Source: Sweltsa coloradensis | Lineage: Eukaryota; Arthropoda; Insecta; Plecoptera; Chloroperlidae | Direction: 5' to 3' | Assembly: GCA_024449915.1 (NCBI GenBank) | Contig: JAMZAV010000366.1 | Location: 496,001-560,000 of the forward strand | DNA: 64,000 bases | Shown: positions 33,520 through 44,757 of the stretch, one piece after another | How positions within the stretch are numbered: the stretch's first letter is position 1 | Layout of the letters: every line of letters begins with the position of its first letter | Made by a program: the position numbers and the translations under genes | The notes under the pieces: model-generated | Databases searched by the model: none | What the model was told of the DNA's origin: nothing | Seen by the model: the letters and a program-made list of their open reading frames with translations, nothing else

Positions 33520-35066
33520 TTGGTGACATAACATGCGTTGAACGGAGTAAAGATGAAGCTTCCAGTCGCCTGTCCTTTCTGCTCTCACGAAGTATTGCAT
33601 TACCCACACTTACTTGATCGAAGTACTGCAACCACAATTAGGCAGTTCGGCTACTTTCTTCAAGTGCTTTCATCGCGCTGCATATGATGATCATATGATG
33701 ATCTGGCGACTAGCCACCCGCAGACCAGAGGACCGTGAGGCTAGGAAATGGGACGGCTCGAGGTACCACTGGAGTGACTACCTTGATAAGATTGTAACCG
33801 CACCTGCCTCTATTGACAAGGCTGCTAGCTAGCTACGCTCCCTAACAACGTTCTCTTCACCCGGTCGGTCAACCTAACAAAACAAGTCACTAATATTGCT
33901 AAGAATGGAACTAGAATCCTACTCTACCTAATGCGTATGCTGAGATGGTTCTACCAAGCTAGGGAATTTCTATCAATCGTACACAAAAACATAGACTCAC
34001 CAATCCCACCAAAATTGAGTACGCCATTGCAATTCGGACGAAACTCCACTGAAAGGAATTTATAGAATAATACCACAACTTGTAAAACAATAATTACGAA
34101 GTAATAATGTAGTCTCGACTTCATAGATTGGGCTGTATTCTCCGTTCCAAGGTGGATGTTCCTCAATATGAGAAATACATAACATATAATAATAATAATA
34201 ATAATAAACAATAATAATAATATATAATAATAATATATTTATTGGTCCTTAATTGATCATTACAATGATATTGGACAGGTCAACAATATAACACACAAAG
34301 AATAAGCACTACAATACAATACAATAAAAACAAGTCAACAAACATGTATCCTACCTAATCAGTACTGATTTCTGTCTAGAGAATACATACAATGTTAATG
34401 TTATTATTTGTTGTGTCAGATTGACAGCTTTGAAAAATGATCTTGAAGATAATTTTAGTGATATTAGGCCTAAACAGATCGGCAATTTTTAAATAGGTTG
34501 TTAAAATACTCATCACTCGTCAGCTTTAAGACATCCCCTCCATCCAATATGCCGTGGAAGAACAGTCCGGCTTAATCCAATCCACACGCAATGACAATCC
34601 AGTCTCGTCGTATTCTCTTGTGATCCGGTCTTGTCCTACCACGATAATATCCTTCCGTTGATCTTCTTGTTTTGAAGCTTTTAAATAATCGAACTTTAAT
34701 TATCTTGATTTAATTGTTATAATTCTGTAGCTCACTTAATTAGTTCTCAATGAGTAGGCCTATAAATTGTTCAAATAATTCGAAGAAATGTTCAAATAAA
34801 CCTTCATAGGGTCAGATAGCACTTTGACAGATGTCCCGGCAATATGTAAACAACTCCATCTTTATTTTTAGTCGTAATCCAAACGATCTATTTTTGATCG
34901 ATATCAATAGCCAATCACAGCTTGACTCATCATTTCAGTATGACGTCACGAATTCTCATATTGAAGGCCATGCGAGCGCCATGATCCGCCATTGTAAAAA
35001 GTTTTGCAATCTCATTTCCCGGCGATATAAAACGAAGCCTTTTTATTTCTAATGGGGACTTTTAGA
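33520..35066. other. unassigned interior of the XPG-type transposon, with a LINE tail
   Basis: An AAT microsatellite at about 34185-34235 followed by TTTATTGGTCCTTAATTGATC looks like the 3' end of a minus-strand non-LTR retroposon. A 72-codon frame at 33614-33832 (HMMIWRLATRRPEDREARKW) has no family I recognise. The remainder is unannotated. Confidence 0.4.
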
Positions 35067-35074
35067 TATTTATT

Positions 35075-35920
35075 TAGGGTTGCCGTCGATAATCGAAATA
35101 TCGATCGATTATCGATATCAGTAATATGATATGATAATCGATTCAAGTATTTTGATATGATATGATATGATTATCGATTTAAATAGTGACATCGATGTTT
35201 TCGCGGTTTACCATGCTTAAAAATGCCGCGCTGTCGTATCAACGCGCCGATTGGTTGTCGGAGTAGCCAATCGCTGCTCAAGTATAATGCCACGCCCACC
35301 GCCGCCAGTGCGCATGCGCTCGCAGCGCGATACAAGGCGATACGAAAACATCGCCCGGCCCGATTGCGATTTGCGATGTATTCAGTACGGCTCGACGTGT
35401 TGTGGCGTGAACTTCTCTAGCGTCAGTCTGCCCAATTATATTGAATTCGTGATGTTTCTTCCGTCCCAAACCCAAAGAAGATATTTGCCATTACTTCTGA
35501 CGCTGCCTAACAAGATGAGTCAAGTGTGGCAGTTTTTATTATTCAAAGAACGACGACGAGGAGGTTGGGAGGAGATAAGGCTGTGAGCTCGAATGTCGAT
35601 GAGATCTCGCCACTATCTCTCGCTCGCTAGATGCGCGTACTGTTGGAACACGTAAACAGTGACACCCGATGCAAGTCAAGACGTATTAAAATATAGGCTG
35701 TGTAATTGAAATTCAGCCCTCAATTTTATTTTAAACATTCTAATCCTTAATGATCTCTTGTATTAGTGTTACAATTTTGCGTTTTTTCTGCTTCCTAGGC
35801 TCAATTTGGAATTTGATATGATAATCGATTTGGGTCTATGATATCGATATATTTCGATATGATAATCGATTCGATGCCTCCGATTATCGATCACGATTTT
35901 CACATCGAACGGCAACCCTA
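35075..35920. mobile_element. hAT MITE with exact 8-bp target duplication and a BED-like coding scrap
   Basis: Termini TAGGGTTGCCGTCGATAA and the inverse of TAGGGTTGCCGTTCGATG, with TATTTATT duplicated at 35067-35074 and 35921-35928. ATCGATTATC words fill both ends. Near 35515-35570 a plus-strand frame reads KMSQVWQFLLFKERRR, like the first residues of a BED-finger hAT transposase, so this is probably a deletion derivative of an autonomous element. 846 bases. Confidence 0.92.
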
Positions 35921-35928
35921 TATTTATT

Positions 35929-37016
35929 ATGTAGAATAATATTCGTCAACCAGTTCTACGTCTTTTATTACTAGGACCCGTATTCCCGTCCACTCTGTCA
36001 TAAACTATGACCTGCTTTAACTTCACTTTGGTAGTGACGGTCGGCCAAATATCGCTCCTTTTAACACGCAGATTCACTTCCCATCCGGGATTTTATTAAT
36101 TCACTCGCAATTTGAAAGGTGAATGTCGCCCCAACTTTTTAATAAACAATAGAAATAGCTATCAAAGCTATTCTATTCCCGTCACTTGTATAATGATTGC
36201 AATATTACTGATCATAGCTCGCTTAGCTTTACTGTTCACTCAACTCGTTGGCTTGGTAGGCCTAGACGCTCGATTCTCCGTTATGACAAAACTAAACGAT
36301 CTATTACTAGACCTGGCTTTTCTTATTATCGGTAGATAGATCACCTTGCCTTTGACTTCACTTTGGCACGTTATTTAACCCGTAATGCCTATCCCAATGT
36401 GGATTTCAGTAAGCTAACACAACTTGAATTTCAAGCTTCTGATATGCCGAACCCGTCGCGCGTTTCACCGACACACAATTGCTAATCACACGTAACGTGA
36501 TTCTCTAATAACGCTTCCTTATTTTTGTAGGCCTCGCGGTAACCCTCGTTGACGATGTAACTCTTTCACTATTAGAATCTCTCCTCCCTAGAGAGATTCA
36601 TCACTCGAAATACACAACTTAGGCGGACTCTCCGCGAAACTAAAACCCAACACACCCAAACTCAATGGGCCTCCCGTAAGACTCTCCGGCAATACTGCCT
36701 CCTACAAGACTCCTGCAAGCACTGAACTTCCTCCAAGATGGCCGGTCAACCGGCGTCCAAATGACCAACTAATCGTCTTCAACTAATCACAGCTCAGCAA
36801 ACTTGACCTTTGTGGCTGAAATGGGCAACCTCTCATGGCGCCACAATAATAAATCTAGGAAACTAGATTTTTATTTAACAGAGGTAAAACTGAATCAAAT
36901 CACAAGATTGTTATAGTATTTTAGAATTAAATTTAATTGTGAATCTGAATTAATTATAGCCCAATCCATAAAAACAAAGATATTACATTTATATTATATT
37001 TCTCCGACAAAAGAGT
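35929..37016. other. unassigned interior of the XPG-type transposon
   Basis: No domain recognised. 36540-36860 is GC-richer and ends CATGGCGCCACAATAATAAA. It may be the leader of another mobile element, but I find no repeats to support that. Confidence 0.35.
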
Positions 37017-38245
37017 TTGATCACTGGTAGACTCATTCCTACAAAACTAATACCAAAAAGACCTAAGTCCACTCGAAGGAAGGCGTACGGTTACAAGATA
37101 TGCTCGATAATTCTCTCACGCCACGCTGATGCATGTCTCATCATACTTTTAGACGACAAGTCAGACCTTCCCTTTAGCATCAAGGATGATGAGCACGATC
37201 GACGGGCAGCAAAACATCTACAAATCCCAAATGTTTTCCCTAAGCCTGAAGACCCGTTTCCAGAAGCTGCTGAATTCAATAAGCTGATGGTCAATTCAGG
37301 AAATAAGGTCAGACTACAGAGACTTGTGAAGGAACAGATGAAAGCAAAAATTGGTTAGCTGCGTAATGGTGTCATATATTGTGAGGACAATACGTCAACT
37401 AACCTGAGCACTGGCGTGACGAGCGATGAGTACGTCTTCAAGCATCCAGAAGCAGACACAATGCTGCTTTCAACGTACGCTAAGCTGAGAGCTGGGAATT
37501 ATACTGGAGCAGTTGTTCTAGACAGCGAGGACACAGATGTATATGTACAAGCAGCTTATGTCTCACAACAATTCAGAGGAGACCTGCTGATAAAACGCAA
37601 GCATTCAATAATCAACTGCAATGCCCTACTGTCAGCAGAGGTTGCCGATGTCATCATACCTCTACATGTCATCACAGGCAGTGACCACACATCAGGTTTC
37701 TATGGGCATGGCAAAAAAACAAGTATTGCAGAAATTAATTAATGACTCGGAGGCCAGAGAGCTTCTTGTAAGAGTAGGTGAAAGTGTGGAGCTAGAGGAC
37801 AAAGTCAGAGCAAATATGAAGGCATTGTCCTCTCAAAGGTCTATGCTGAAAGTGCAGATGCTACCTGCGCGCAAGCCAGAGCTTCCAAGTGGCACAAAAT
37901 GAAGAACAAGAGTACGATTCGACTCCCACCTGTTGACGACTCGTTGGATCTCCATGTGCAAAGGACGAATTACATTGCGAATTGCCAGCTCCATTACGAG
38001 CTGCTAGAGCATCCGTCCCCCATTGGTCACGGCTGGGAAATTCTAAATGGGAAGTGCCGACCAGTGTGCCACACCCTACCCCCTTTGCCCCAGCATCTCA
38101 AAACTCGTGGTTCCCAGATGATAGTGGTGAAGATAGTGGCAGCGATGATGACCTTAGCGATAAAACCTTCTTAGAGAACAAATCCGTTGAGAAATTGTCA
38201 TTGTCTCTCAATTCATGTACCATAACCACTCTTATCACAGCTCCT
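37017..38245 (+). pseudogene. XPG/FEN-like nuclease of a DNA transposon, frameshifted
   Basis: 37017-37358 reads FSIKDDEHDRR ... PEAAEFNKLMVNSGNKVRLQ. After a stop, 37416-37742 reads EADTMLLSTYAKLRAGNYTG then AVVLDSEDTDVYVQAAYVSQ and VITGSDHTSGFYGHGKKTS. The EAD ... S-E-D-T-D and G-S-D-x-T-x-G-F-x-G-x-G-K blocks resemble the XPG-I region and helix-hairpin-helix of FEN1-type nucleases. 37899-38174 (STIRLPPVDDSLDLHVQRTN, HGWEILNGKCRPV) is the conserved C-terminal part of the same invertebrate family. At least three frame breaks make it non-functional. Confidence 0.7.
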
Positions 38246-38740
38246 TAGAAAATCGCTAAATTATTGTCTATAAAATGAACACATATTTTCGTATTATTGT
38301 TGAAGTTTTGACCAATTATTAGATTTATGAGCACTATCTGGTAGCTCTACTGTCAGTTATTCAAAATTTTATAAACAGGGCTTTCATTTGAGTCTTATAA
38401 GAAAGTTCTACTACGATTTCGAGAAACTGGGTATTCCAAGCTGGAAATCGACGGCCATCTTGGATTCGAATTTTAAAAACAAACTGTTCTTATTGCCAAA
38501 CCGACTACAGAAACGAATTCCTCGACCCCCAAAACCATAAAAACCACATACTACGCGATACTTTAGGCTAAACCCTTGCAAAGATAGTGTCAGACGTGGC
38601 AAATGACAGCCATATTGGATTTTGGACTCTGGCGGAGTATGCCCACACTTTCGCGAGAGGCATGGGGGCTAAATGTTTTATAAAACCTTCTAAGAGGACA
38701 AATCCGTTGAGAAAATGTCATTGACTCTCAACAGTCACAA
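38161..38740 (+). repeat. direct repeat pair at the 3' end of the nuclease gene
   Basis: AAAACCTTCTTAGAGAACAA ATCCGTTGAGAAATTGTC (38161-38210) is repeated with few changes at 38686-38735. The first copy is coding in the nuclease frame; the second lies between that gene and the right TIR. Confidence 0.75.
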
Positions 38741-38760
38741 AAGTGTCGGAAATGACCCTA

Positions 38761-38939
38761 CTTTTTTTGAAAACTGCAAGATGGCGGCGTTTTTTTTTAT
38801 AATTTAAGGGTGTTCCCCATGTAGGGGTTTTGAGGATTTTTCTGGAGATATACAGGGGGCCCCAATGAACGTATTACAAAAGGAATCAGCTTTCTCATAA
38901 TTATTTCCGTCTCGAACAGAATTTCAGTCGAATTTGCCT
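38761..38939 (-). repeat. right terminal inverted repeat of the XPG-type transposon
   Basis: Inverse partner of 24486-24650, ending AATTTGCCT. The outermost about 65 bases include a 15-base and a 17-base segment missing from the left arm. Confidence 0.8.
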
Positions 38940-40516
38940 GTGGACTATAAATACAATTTAACAGATTGCAATAAATAATAATATTTAAGAAACTTATTAT
39001 AAGTTTATAGGCCTATCGATCAAGGAATACGGTAGTGTAGGCCTATGTAATAATCATTTATTGTAATTTAATCTATTCCATGATCATTGTGTTTTGTAAT
39101 AAAATGACTTTCATTATATCTGTGCTGCATTTTAACACTGTGGCCAAAGTCACCCCAAGTGATGGTCTGTCTTTGGCCACCATTTTTTTTTTTTACCATG
39201 GCTACTTGAGTCACAAAAAATTTGGTTTCACTTAACTGATAAAAGCTATTGGACAAAAATTCACTGAAAATTTGAACCTCCCATCAGTTATCCTGATCAA
39301 GCAATTGACAGGTGAAGGACCAAAGTGGCCCAGTCACCCAATCTTACTGTAATGTTTAAGAGGAAGCCTAATATAGCCTAGGCTAGGCTAGAACATGGGT
39401 TTTAACTTTTAAGTTTATTAACTATTAAGCAATTTCCTGTAGGCTACTCTCTGATGCCATCACTTGTTCGAAACTTGCAGTCGTCAAGACAGCAGAAATG
39501 AAGGGCTGGCTCCATCGTCATGTTCGTTTGGTATGAATTATCGTAAAGGCATTACGGAAAACATCTTTTCTTTACAAATTTATTTTGAGGAGCTGCGGGC
39601 CGACAGGTTTAAACATGGATATATTCGTGGGGTAAGAGCTAAAACTGAAGTCCAAAAAGGTAGTTTTGAGCTAGGGGACTTTGAAAGTTTGCTAAAATCA
39701 AATTAAGTCAGATATTGATGTATTTTCACTATAGCACTTATAAAACATTCTTGAAACATAGTAAACAATTAAATCAGATAAAATAATAATATCTGGAGAG
39801 TTAATTAGGTGAAGGACTTAAGCAGTTTTGGTTTGGATGGTTATTATGTTCGGAATGACTTATTCACTTTTAATATCAAAGTAAGATCAATGTTATGCCA
39901 GTTGTTTGATTTAATTAAAATTATGACATTCACTTAGGCCTACATTAGTTATTTATTAACTTTAAAAAATACTAAAGATGAGTTTCTTCTTTCTGCCTTG
40001 AAATAACTAAGAGTAGCCTTCTTGATGGACTGATCAAAATGCGGTGGACTTAATCACGGTTATGCTTTGAAAATATAGATGCTAAAAGTGAATATTTGCA
40101 TTTAAACTGGACTTAAACAGTTTTAGCTTTTAGTAAAACTGTATACACAGTGGACTTACTCAATATAACAACATGCAATTCTCAGTTACTAGACCTCGAG
40201 TGGACTTAGAAAGTTTTGCAATAGAAAAATGTTGAAATTTGGAATTTTTTTATACCAGGCATGCATATTGGTCAAATGTGGACTTAATCAGTTTTACCTC
40301 TTACCCCACGGTATATAGGCTTATATATACCGGTATATATTCAGGTACCGGTAGGTAGTTCTACTTAAAATAGAAAAGTTTACGAAGTTGAACTTTTTTC
40401 TTATCTCCAACCCACTTTCACTACATTCCAATCAATAAGTGACCCGTTAGTTATAGGTTTCGATTGTTCATTTATGTAATCTCATAATTAACTTTCACTA
40501 TATATTCTTCTTGTAG
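38940..40516. other. intron end with degenerate GTGGACTTAATCAG repeats
   Basis: Variants of GTGGACTTAATCAGTTTT occur near 39815, 40047, 40110, 40150, 40199 and 40279, irregularly spaced. An 80-codon frame at 39464-39706 resembles nothing I know. 39139-39182 has a short inverted repeat around GGCCAAAGTCACCCC. Confidence 0.4.
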
Positions 40517-40766
40517 GTAAATGAGGTGCCATCCAGTGTGCATGAGATGAGTGTCAGTGACTGCCCAGTGGAAGTCACCTTGCTTCCACTACTTGAAAAG
40601 GAGGGAAAGGAGGTTATCCCTCTCAACCTTGGACCTCAAGGTCATGCTGCTTTCGTGTGCCGTGATGGCGCCGTTCGAATCATGGATCTGACTACGATGA
40701 AGGTGGTCTCGAATGCTACACCAGAAGGAACTGGAGTTAAATTTGTGTCTGCTGCATACTGCAACA
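40517..40766 (+). CDS. BIRC6: BIRC6 exon 9 of window: propeller
   Basis: Acceptor TTCTTGTAG, donor ACA|GTGAGT. It encodes VNEVPSSVHEMSVSDCPVEV, LLPLLEKEGKEVIPLNLGPQ and HAAFVCRDGAVRIMDLTTM, then KFVSAAYCN. It parallels human GHLVITTQGGYVKILDLSNF and FVSVIYCSG. Phase 0 in, one base out. It follows the 22.5-kb transposon-filled intron. Confidence 0.93.
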
Positions 40767-41479
40767 GTGAGTTACCACTTAGTGATTACATTACATTTAC
40801 TTTCTAAGGGTTCAACCACCCATAATTTTGATGCTTTTTTGAAATCAATTATTGTGTTGTCTCATCGTGGGCCCAGCATCTTTAGTTAATATTATATATC
40901 AACGCGAAGGAACATTGTAAATACAATCTAGCGGATAAAGTGGGAAGCTTTAACTCTATTATATAGGTACACAATGTTAAATGTTTTCACACTGACACCC
41001 AGCCTCACCACAGTTTTGGTACTGTGGCCAAACCCACTTTTTTAAGTTCGCTCCCTTTATTACTATTGGTCAATCGCGTGTGGCCTCGGCGTGATGTCAC
41101 GCAGCGTTACCACACTTGACGCTGTGGCTCTCGTTTTCAAATTTTTTTTTTGCTTTGGGCCTAGGCCAACTAATCTAAAAAATCATCAGGTAAAATCGTC
41201 AGGTAGTAAAATGTGGAGCCGGGTACCCGGATTTGTAGCCATGCATAGCTACAGTGCTGCTCAGTGTCAGCCTTGGGCACGTTCCCCCCAAAAAGGAACT
41301 TTGAAAAGTTGCTTCTGCCTAAAAAGGAACTGAGACGTAGGCCTACCTTGTTTATAGGTAGGCCTACACATTATTTTTCATTGTGCTTCTCTCAAGTGCA
41401 CAGATTTTAAGTACTGAAGAAGACCATGAAGTAATATTTTGTTGGTAGGGGTTCTAATAGTGTGCGTTTGTGTTGTCAG

Positions 41480-41693
41480 GTCTGGAGAGGCTATGCGCAT
41501 GCACAGACAAAGGCTCTCTTCACTTCTTTGTGCTCGATGATGATGCTGGTGTGGCAGAGCTGGAGGAAGAGACGCTGAGTCGGGGTAGTGACTGGAGCCA
41601 GTTGACTTGCCAGCAGCCACCTGTGGCATGTGTCACCGAGGCCAACTTCTCGCCACCAATCCTTCATTCGCCTACTGGTTCCTGCACCGCAGG
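41480..41693 (+). CDS. BIRC6: BIRC6 exon 10 of window: last propeller strand and acidic linker
   Basis: Acceptor TGTTGTCAG, donor CAGG|GTGAGT. Begins LERLCACTDKGSLHFFVLDD, matching human DRLCACTKGGELHFLQI. It then becomes acidic (AELEEETLSRGSDW) and ends PPILHSPTGSCTAG. Phases fit exons 9 and 11. Confidence 0.95.
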
Positions 41694-41997
41694 GTGAGTA
41701 CAGAGGAATTGTACATTTCTTGTAGACCTACACTGCCTTCTCCAGTTGTTAACATATTTTTGCAGAATTAGACATTAACTTGTAGGCCCAGATGAACTTC
41801 AAGATGATTTAATTTTGTACCTACCTATATATTTCTGTCAATTAATAATCTTTCTTACTAAGTTACTTACACTTTCTATACTTATATGCAATGCAAGCCC
41901 AGGCAGGCCCACACACCGAATGTCCACATAGATTGAAAACGCCGTAAACATTACCAAGCGTAATGTTTTAATCTAGCCACCAACAATATTTTCCATT

Positions 41998-42202
41998 ATA
42001 AAAACCATTTAACTGAACTTTAACCTGGGTTACTTACTAAAAATGTGCAATATTGCAGAGACTCCATATCCTTCTTCAAGCATCGTCCATGTGTATATCC
42101 ATGTCGGGCGTGGACGATGCTTGAAGAAGGAGACGGAGTCTCCTAAATATCGCAAATTTTAAGTAAGTAACCCAGGTTAAAGTTCAGTTGAGTGGTTTTT
42201 AT
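41998..42202. mobile_element. 205-bp hairpin (foldback) MITE
   Basis: Two arms of about 95 bases fold on each other around a 20-base loop. They start ATAAAAACCATTTAACTGAA and include ACCTGGGTTACTTA, CTTGAAGAAGGA and GGAGTCTC. The arms differ at a handful of places. The arm sequence TTGAAGAAGG ... GGAGTCTCC followed by AAATATCGC is faintly reminiscent of a hammerhead core but lacks key bases. Confidence 0.85.
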
Positions 42203-42594
42203 ATAAGCGGGATTTTAACGTGCTGAAATAGCATTGGAAATGTCTAGTCCGCGTATAATACAAGTACGAATTTAAAGGAATTTTTTTCGGATAAAAACCT
42301 CGTACTATATTTGAACCAATACTGTTTTTTTAAACATTGAAAACAAGTAGGCCTGTAATGTTTTTATCAACTTATTAATGAAGGGATGTGTTACCCATAT
42401 GCATTGATACATATTGTAAATGCTTCACCTTCTATGTCCACTGGCAATGGCAACCCCATACTTATTTGGTTAGGTATAGTGTCAAGTTAGTGTACACATT
42501 TGTATTTGCAAGGTTCTGGTTATTTACTTCTCAAGAAACTAATTTCGTTTTTGAAGTCGAAGAACAGCAAAACTGGGAAGAAAGCAATGGAAAC

Positions 42595-42805
42595 ATTCAA
42601 CGAACTAAGGGAAGGAAACAAGGTACCTGTCTCTTGAACAAGGCACTTTACGGTCTGCGTCCGGCTGGACGTTGTTGGCATGCAGCATTGAGCTAAAGAA
42701 CAGCTAAAGAACTTTGGATTGAAGCATTGCGCTGCTGATCCTTGTACGTTCTACTCGGGACAAGGGCAAGACATCCTAATCGTAATGGTGTACGTGGCTT
42801 TAAGG
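42595..42805 (+). pseudogene. Ty1/copia reverse transcriptase fragment
   Basis: Reads CLLNKALYGLRPAGRCWHAA, then after a stop and frame change FGLKHCAADPCTFYSGQGQ and DILIVMVYV. This is the segment before the YVDD motif of copia RT (LxKALYGLKQAxRxW). About 70 codons, broken, with no LTRs found nearby. Confidence 0.8.
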
Positions 42806-43076
42806 CTTTTGTGTGCCATACACAAAATCGATCCGTTTCTTTTGCAATTTTTGCAGTATTGAGACCGAGATCTGGAACTGCCCTGACCCAAAATAAACCA
42901 AAATTAAAAAAAAAAAAAATTGTTAATGTTATAATGGTTTTTTGTTTCGGTATTCATTTCAGGAAATATATTGGTTGTTGGTTTGAACCGGTTCGATACC
43001 CTGACTGAAATAGTGTAATTTTTCATCGATTTTGTCAAAGTTGTACATTACATACTAGTGTGCTGTTTGATTACAG
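42806..43076. other. intron remainder, nothing recognised
   Basis: AT-rich sequence with one poly-A run near 42908. No feature beyond the acceptor of the next exon. Confidence 0.4.
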
Positions 43077-43298
43077 AGAGTGCCAACTGCTAGTGAACCG
43101 TGCGTCTCTTGGCCTGTCTGAGCTGCGCAGCCTACACGAGCTGACGTGCCACGAGAATCTGTCGCCCCTCTTCTCTGCCACCGTGCCCCCTTGCTGGACT
43201 GAGATGATGCAGGCGCAGAAGCAGCGTCGGCATCCGCAGCACCTGCAGCAGGGCGAGGATCTGCAGCACACGCGCACCTGGCGACTGCAGAACGATGC
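43077..43298 (+). CDS. BIRC6: BIRC6 exon 11 of window: start of the post-propeller domain
   Basis: Acceptor TGATTACAG, donor ATGC|GTACGT. It contains LSPLFSATVPPCWTEMMQAQ then KQRRHPQHLQQG and QHTRTWRLQND, nearly the human sequence FSATVPPCWVEVQQEQQQRR and QHTRTWKLQTD. Codons in the Q/R-rich part are GC-rich, unlike the surrounding intron. Confidence 0.97.
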
Positions 43299-43880
43299 GT
43301 ACGTTTACAATCTTTTGTGCAGTGCAGTTAAATGAGTTTACCTACTACAACTCTCTACCTAAATTTTTGATTTCATGGTATAGTGAAACTCCTTAAGTAG
43401 ACTCCAGTTTTGAATGTATTACACAGGTATTTTAAAATGAAAGTAGCCTTTCCACATGAGCGTTGCAGAGCAGTGTGTGTGAACATAACAGTAGACCTAC
43501 TTCAAAAATGCATACGAGAGTTTTAATTTATTATCTTTAACACCAGGTTATCAATCTCACATGCCTATCGGCTAGGTTAGTGTGTGTGATTGAGGAAAGA
43601 AGAAAGGAGACCAACAGCTTACCTTAACAAGATAATCAGCTGCGTGAAACACTAAATGGTTAAATATCGCGAGTTAATTTGCATTTTGACCAGTTTCATG
43701 CTATTTCACTCGTTATATACGCCATGTGTGGTTTGTGTGTGTGTGTGTGTGTGGTTTCTGTTTTTCCATCTCTGAATGATGTAATTTGTTGACAATATTT
43801 CATTTTAGGCAATAAAATGTACATTTAAAAAAAAATCCCTAATTTTGTTATCACCATTTTTCACTACGTCTACCTAGTGA
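43299..43880. other. intron stretch with a GT microsatellite
   Basis: A GT run lies at 43735-43754. No other structure recognised. Confidence 0.4.
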
Positions 43881-44083
43881 TGTAAAATTTCTGTTTAAAA
43901 AAAACTGGAAACATTTCTGGAAATATTTCTTTCGGAAACATTCCGAAAATTCCGGGGGAAATTCTAATAAAAAATAAAATACCTGCAAATAGGTTACCGA
44001 GGTAGTAGGCAATTCCAAGCTTCATTTGAATTCATACTTCATCAATATCAAATAATAGTAGTCCTTACTGTTCATACTGCCTT

Positions 44084-44703
44084 GGGTTACGTTCCGTAGA
44101 AGGTCGTCGATAGGTCGTGACGTCACCCATCGTTGGTCGCTTTGGTCGCGACCTACAACGGAACACTTCCAAACTAGAAACGTTCGAATTTTACCAGCGG
44201 GAAAATGGCGATGGAACGTGCAAGAGATGCTGCTATTGTGACAAATACGACTGCCGGGCAATGTGTAGTCTTTGTGTATACTCTAGGCCAAATAAATATT
44301 TTATGCTTATGCCCTCTCGGCCCTACGCCTAGGCCAGGGCTTTAGAACAACCCTCGACTGGCTTAGGCCTAGGCCTACTAGTAAAACAAGTACAGAAAAT
44401 ACACGAAAGCCTAGGCCTATCTCCACGTATGCTCCACATGCTCTATAAGCATTCTAAACGAAACTTTACAGCTCAATCAGTTGATCTACGTATGAGTAAA
44501 CAGCAAAATACACATCAGCAGACATATATTTCAATGAAACTACCACTAAGCCCACCTCAAAACGTTGGGCGTTGTGGTCGCGACCACTGGTTGACCAGAA
44601 TTTTAACGGTACGCTAGGCAATGGGTAGAGTGGTCGCCCATTCTGATTTACGGAACACTATAATAGAAGACTGGTCGACCAGTCGATTCTACGGAACGTA
44701 ACC
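44084..44703. mobile_element. MITE with GGTTACGTTCCGTAGAA inverted termini
   Basis: GGTTACGTTCCGTAGAA (from 44085) and TTCTACGGAACGTAACC (to 44703) are perfect inverses over 17 bases. TTG lies directly outside both ends, a possible 3-bp duplication. GTCGCGACC words recur inside. About 620 bases, no coding. Confidence 0.75.
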
Positions 44704-44757
44704 TTGGTAGGTCATCTTTGAAATTTAATGCGGGAAAATTCGAATGTGCCAACAGCA

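Larger units (their letters stand above)
24486..38939. mobile_element. old DNA transposon with ~170-bp TIRs and an XPG/FEN-like nuclease relic
   Basis: 24486-24650 and 38761-38939 are inverted copies sharing AGGCAAATT at the tip, GAGACGGAAATAATTAT, ACGTTCATTGGG, CCCCTGTATATCTCCAGAAA and CGCCATCTTGCAGTTTTC. The left arm lacks about 30 bases present in the right. Between them lie a plus-strand nuclease-like pseudogene (37017-38245) and later insertions: a gypsy element, a hAT MITE and a LINE tail. No clear target duplication at the outer edges. The XPG-type domain points to the Academ superfamily; that placement is an inference. Confidence 0.65.
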
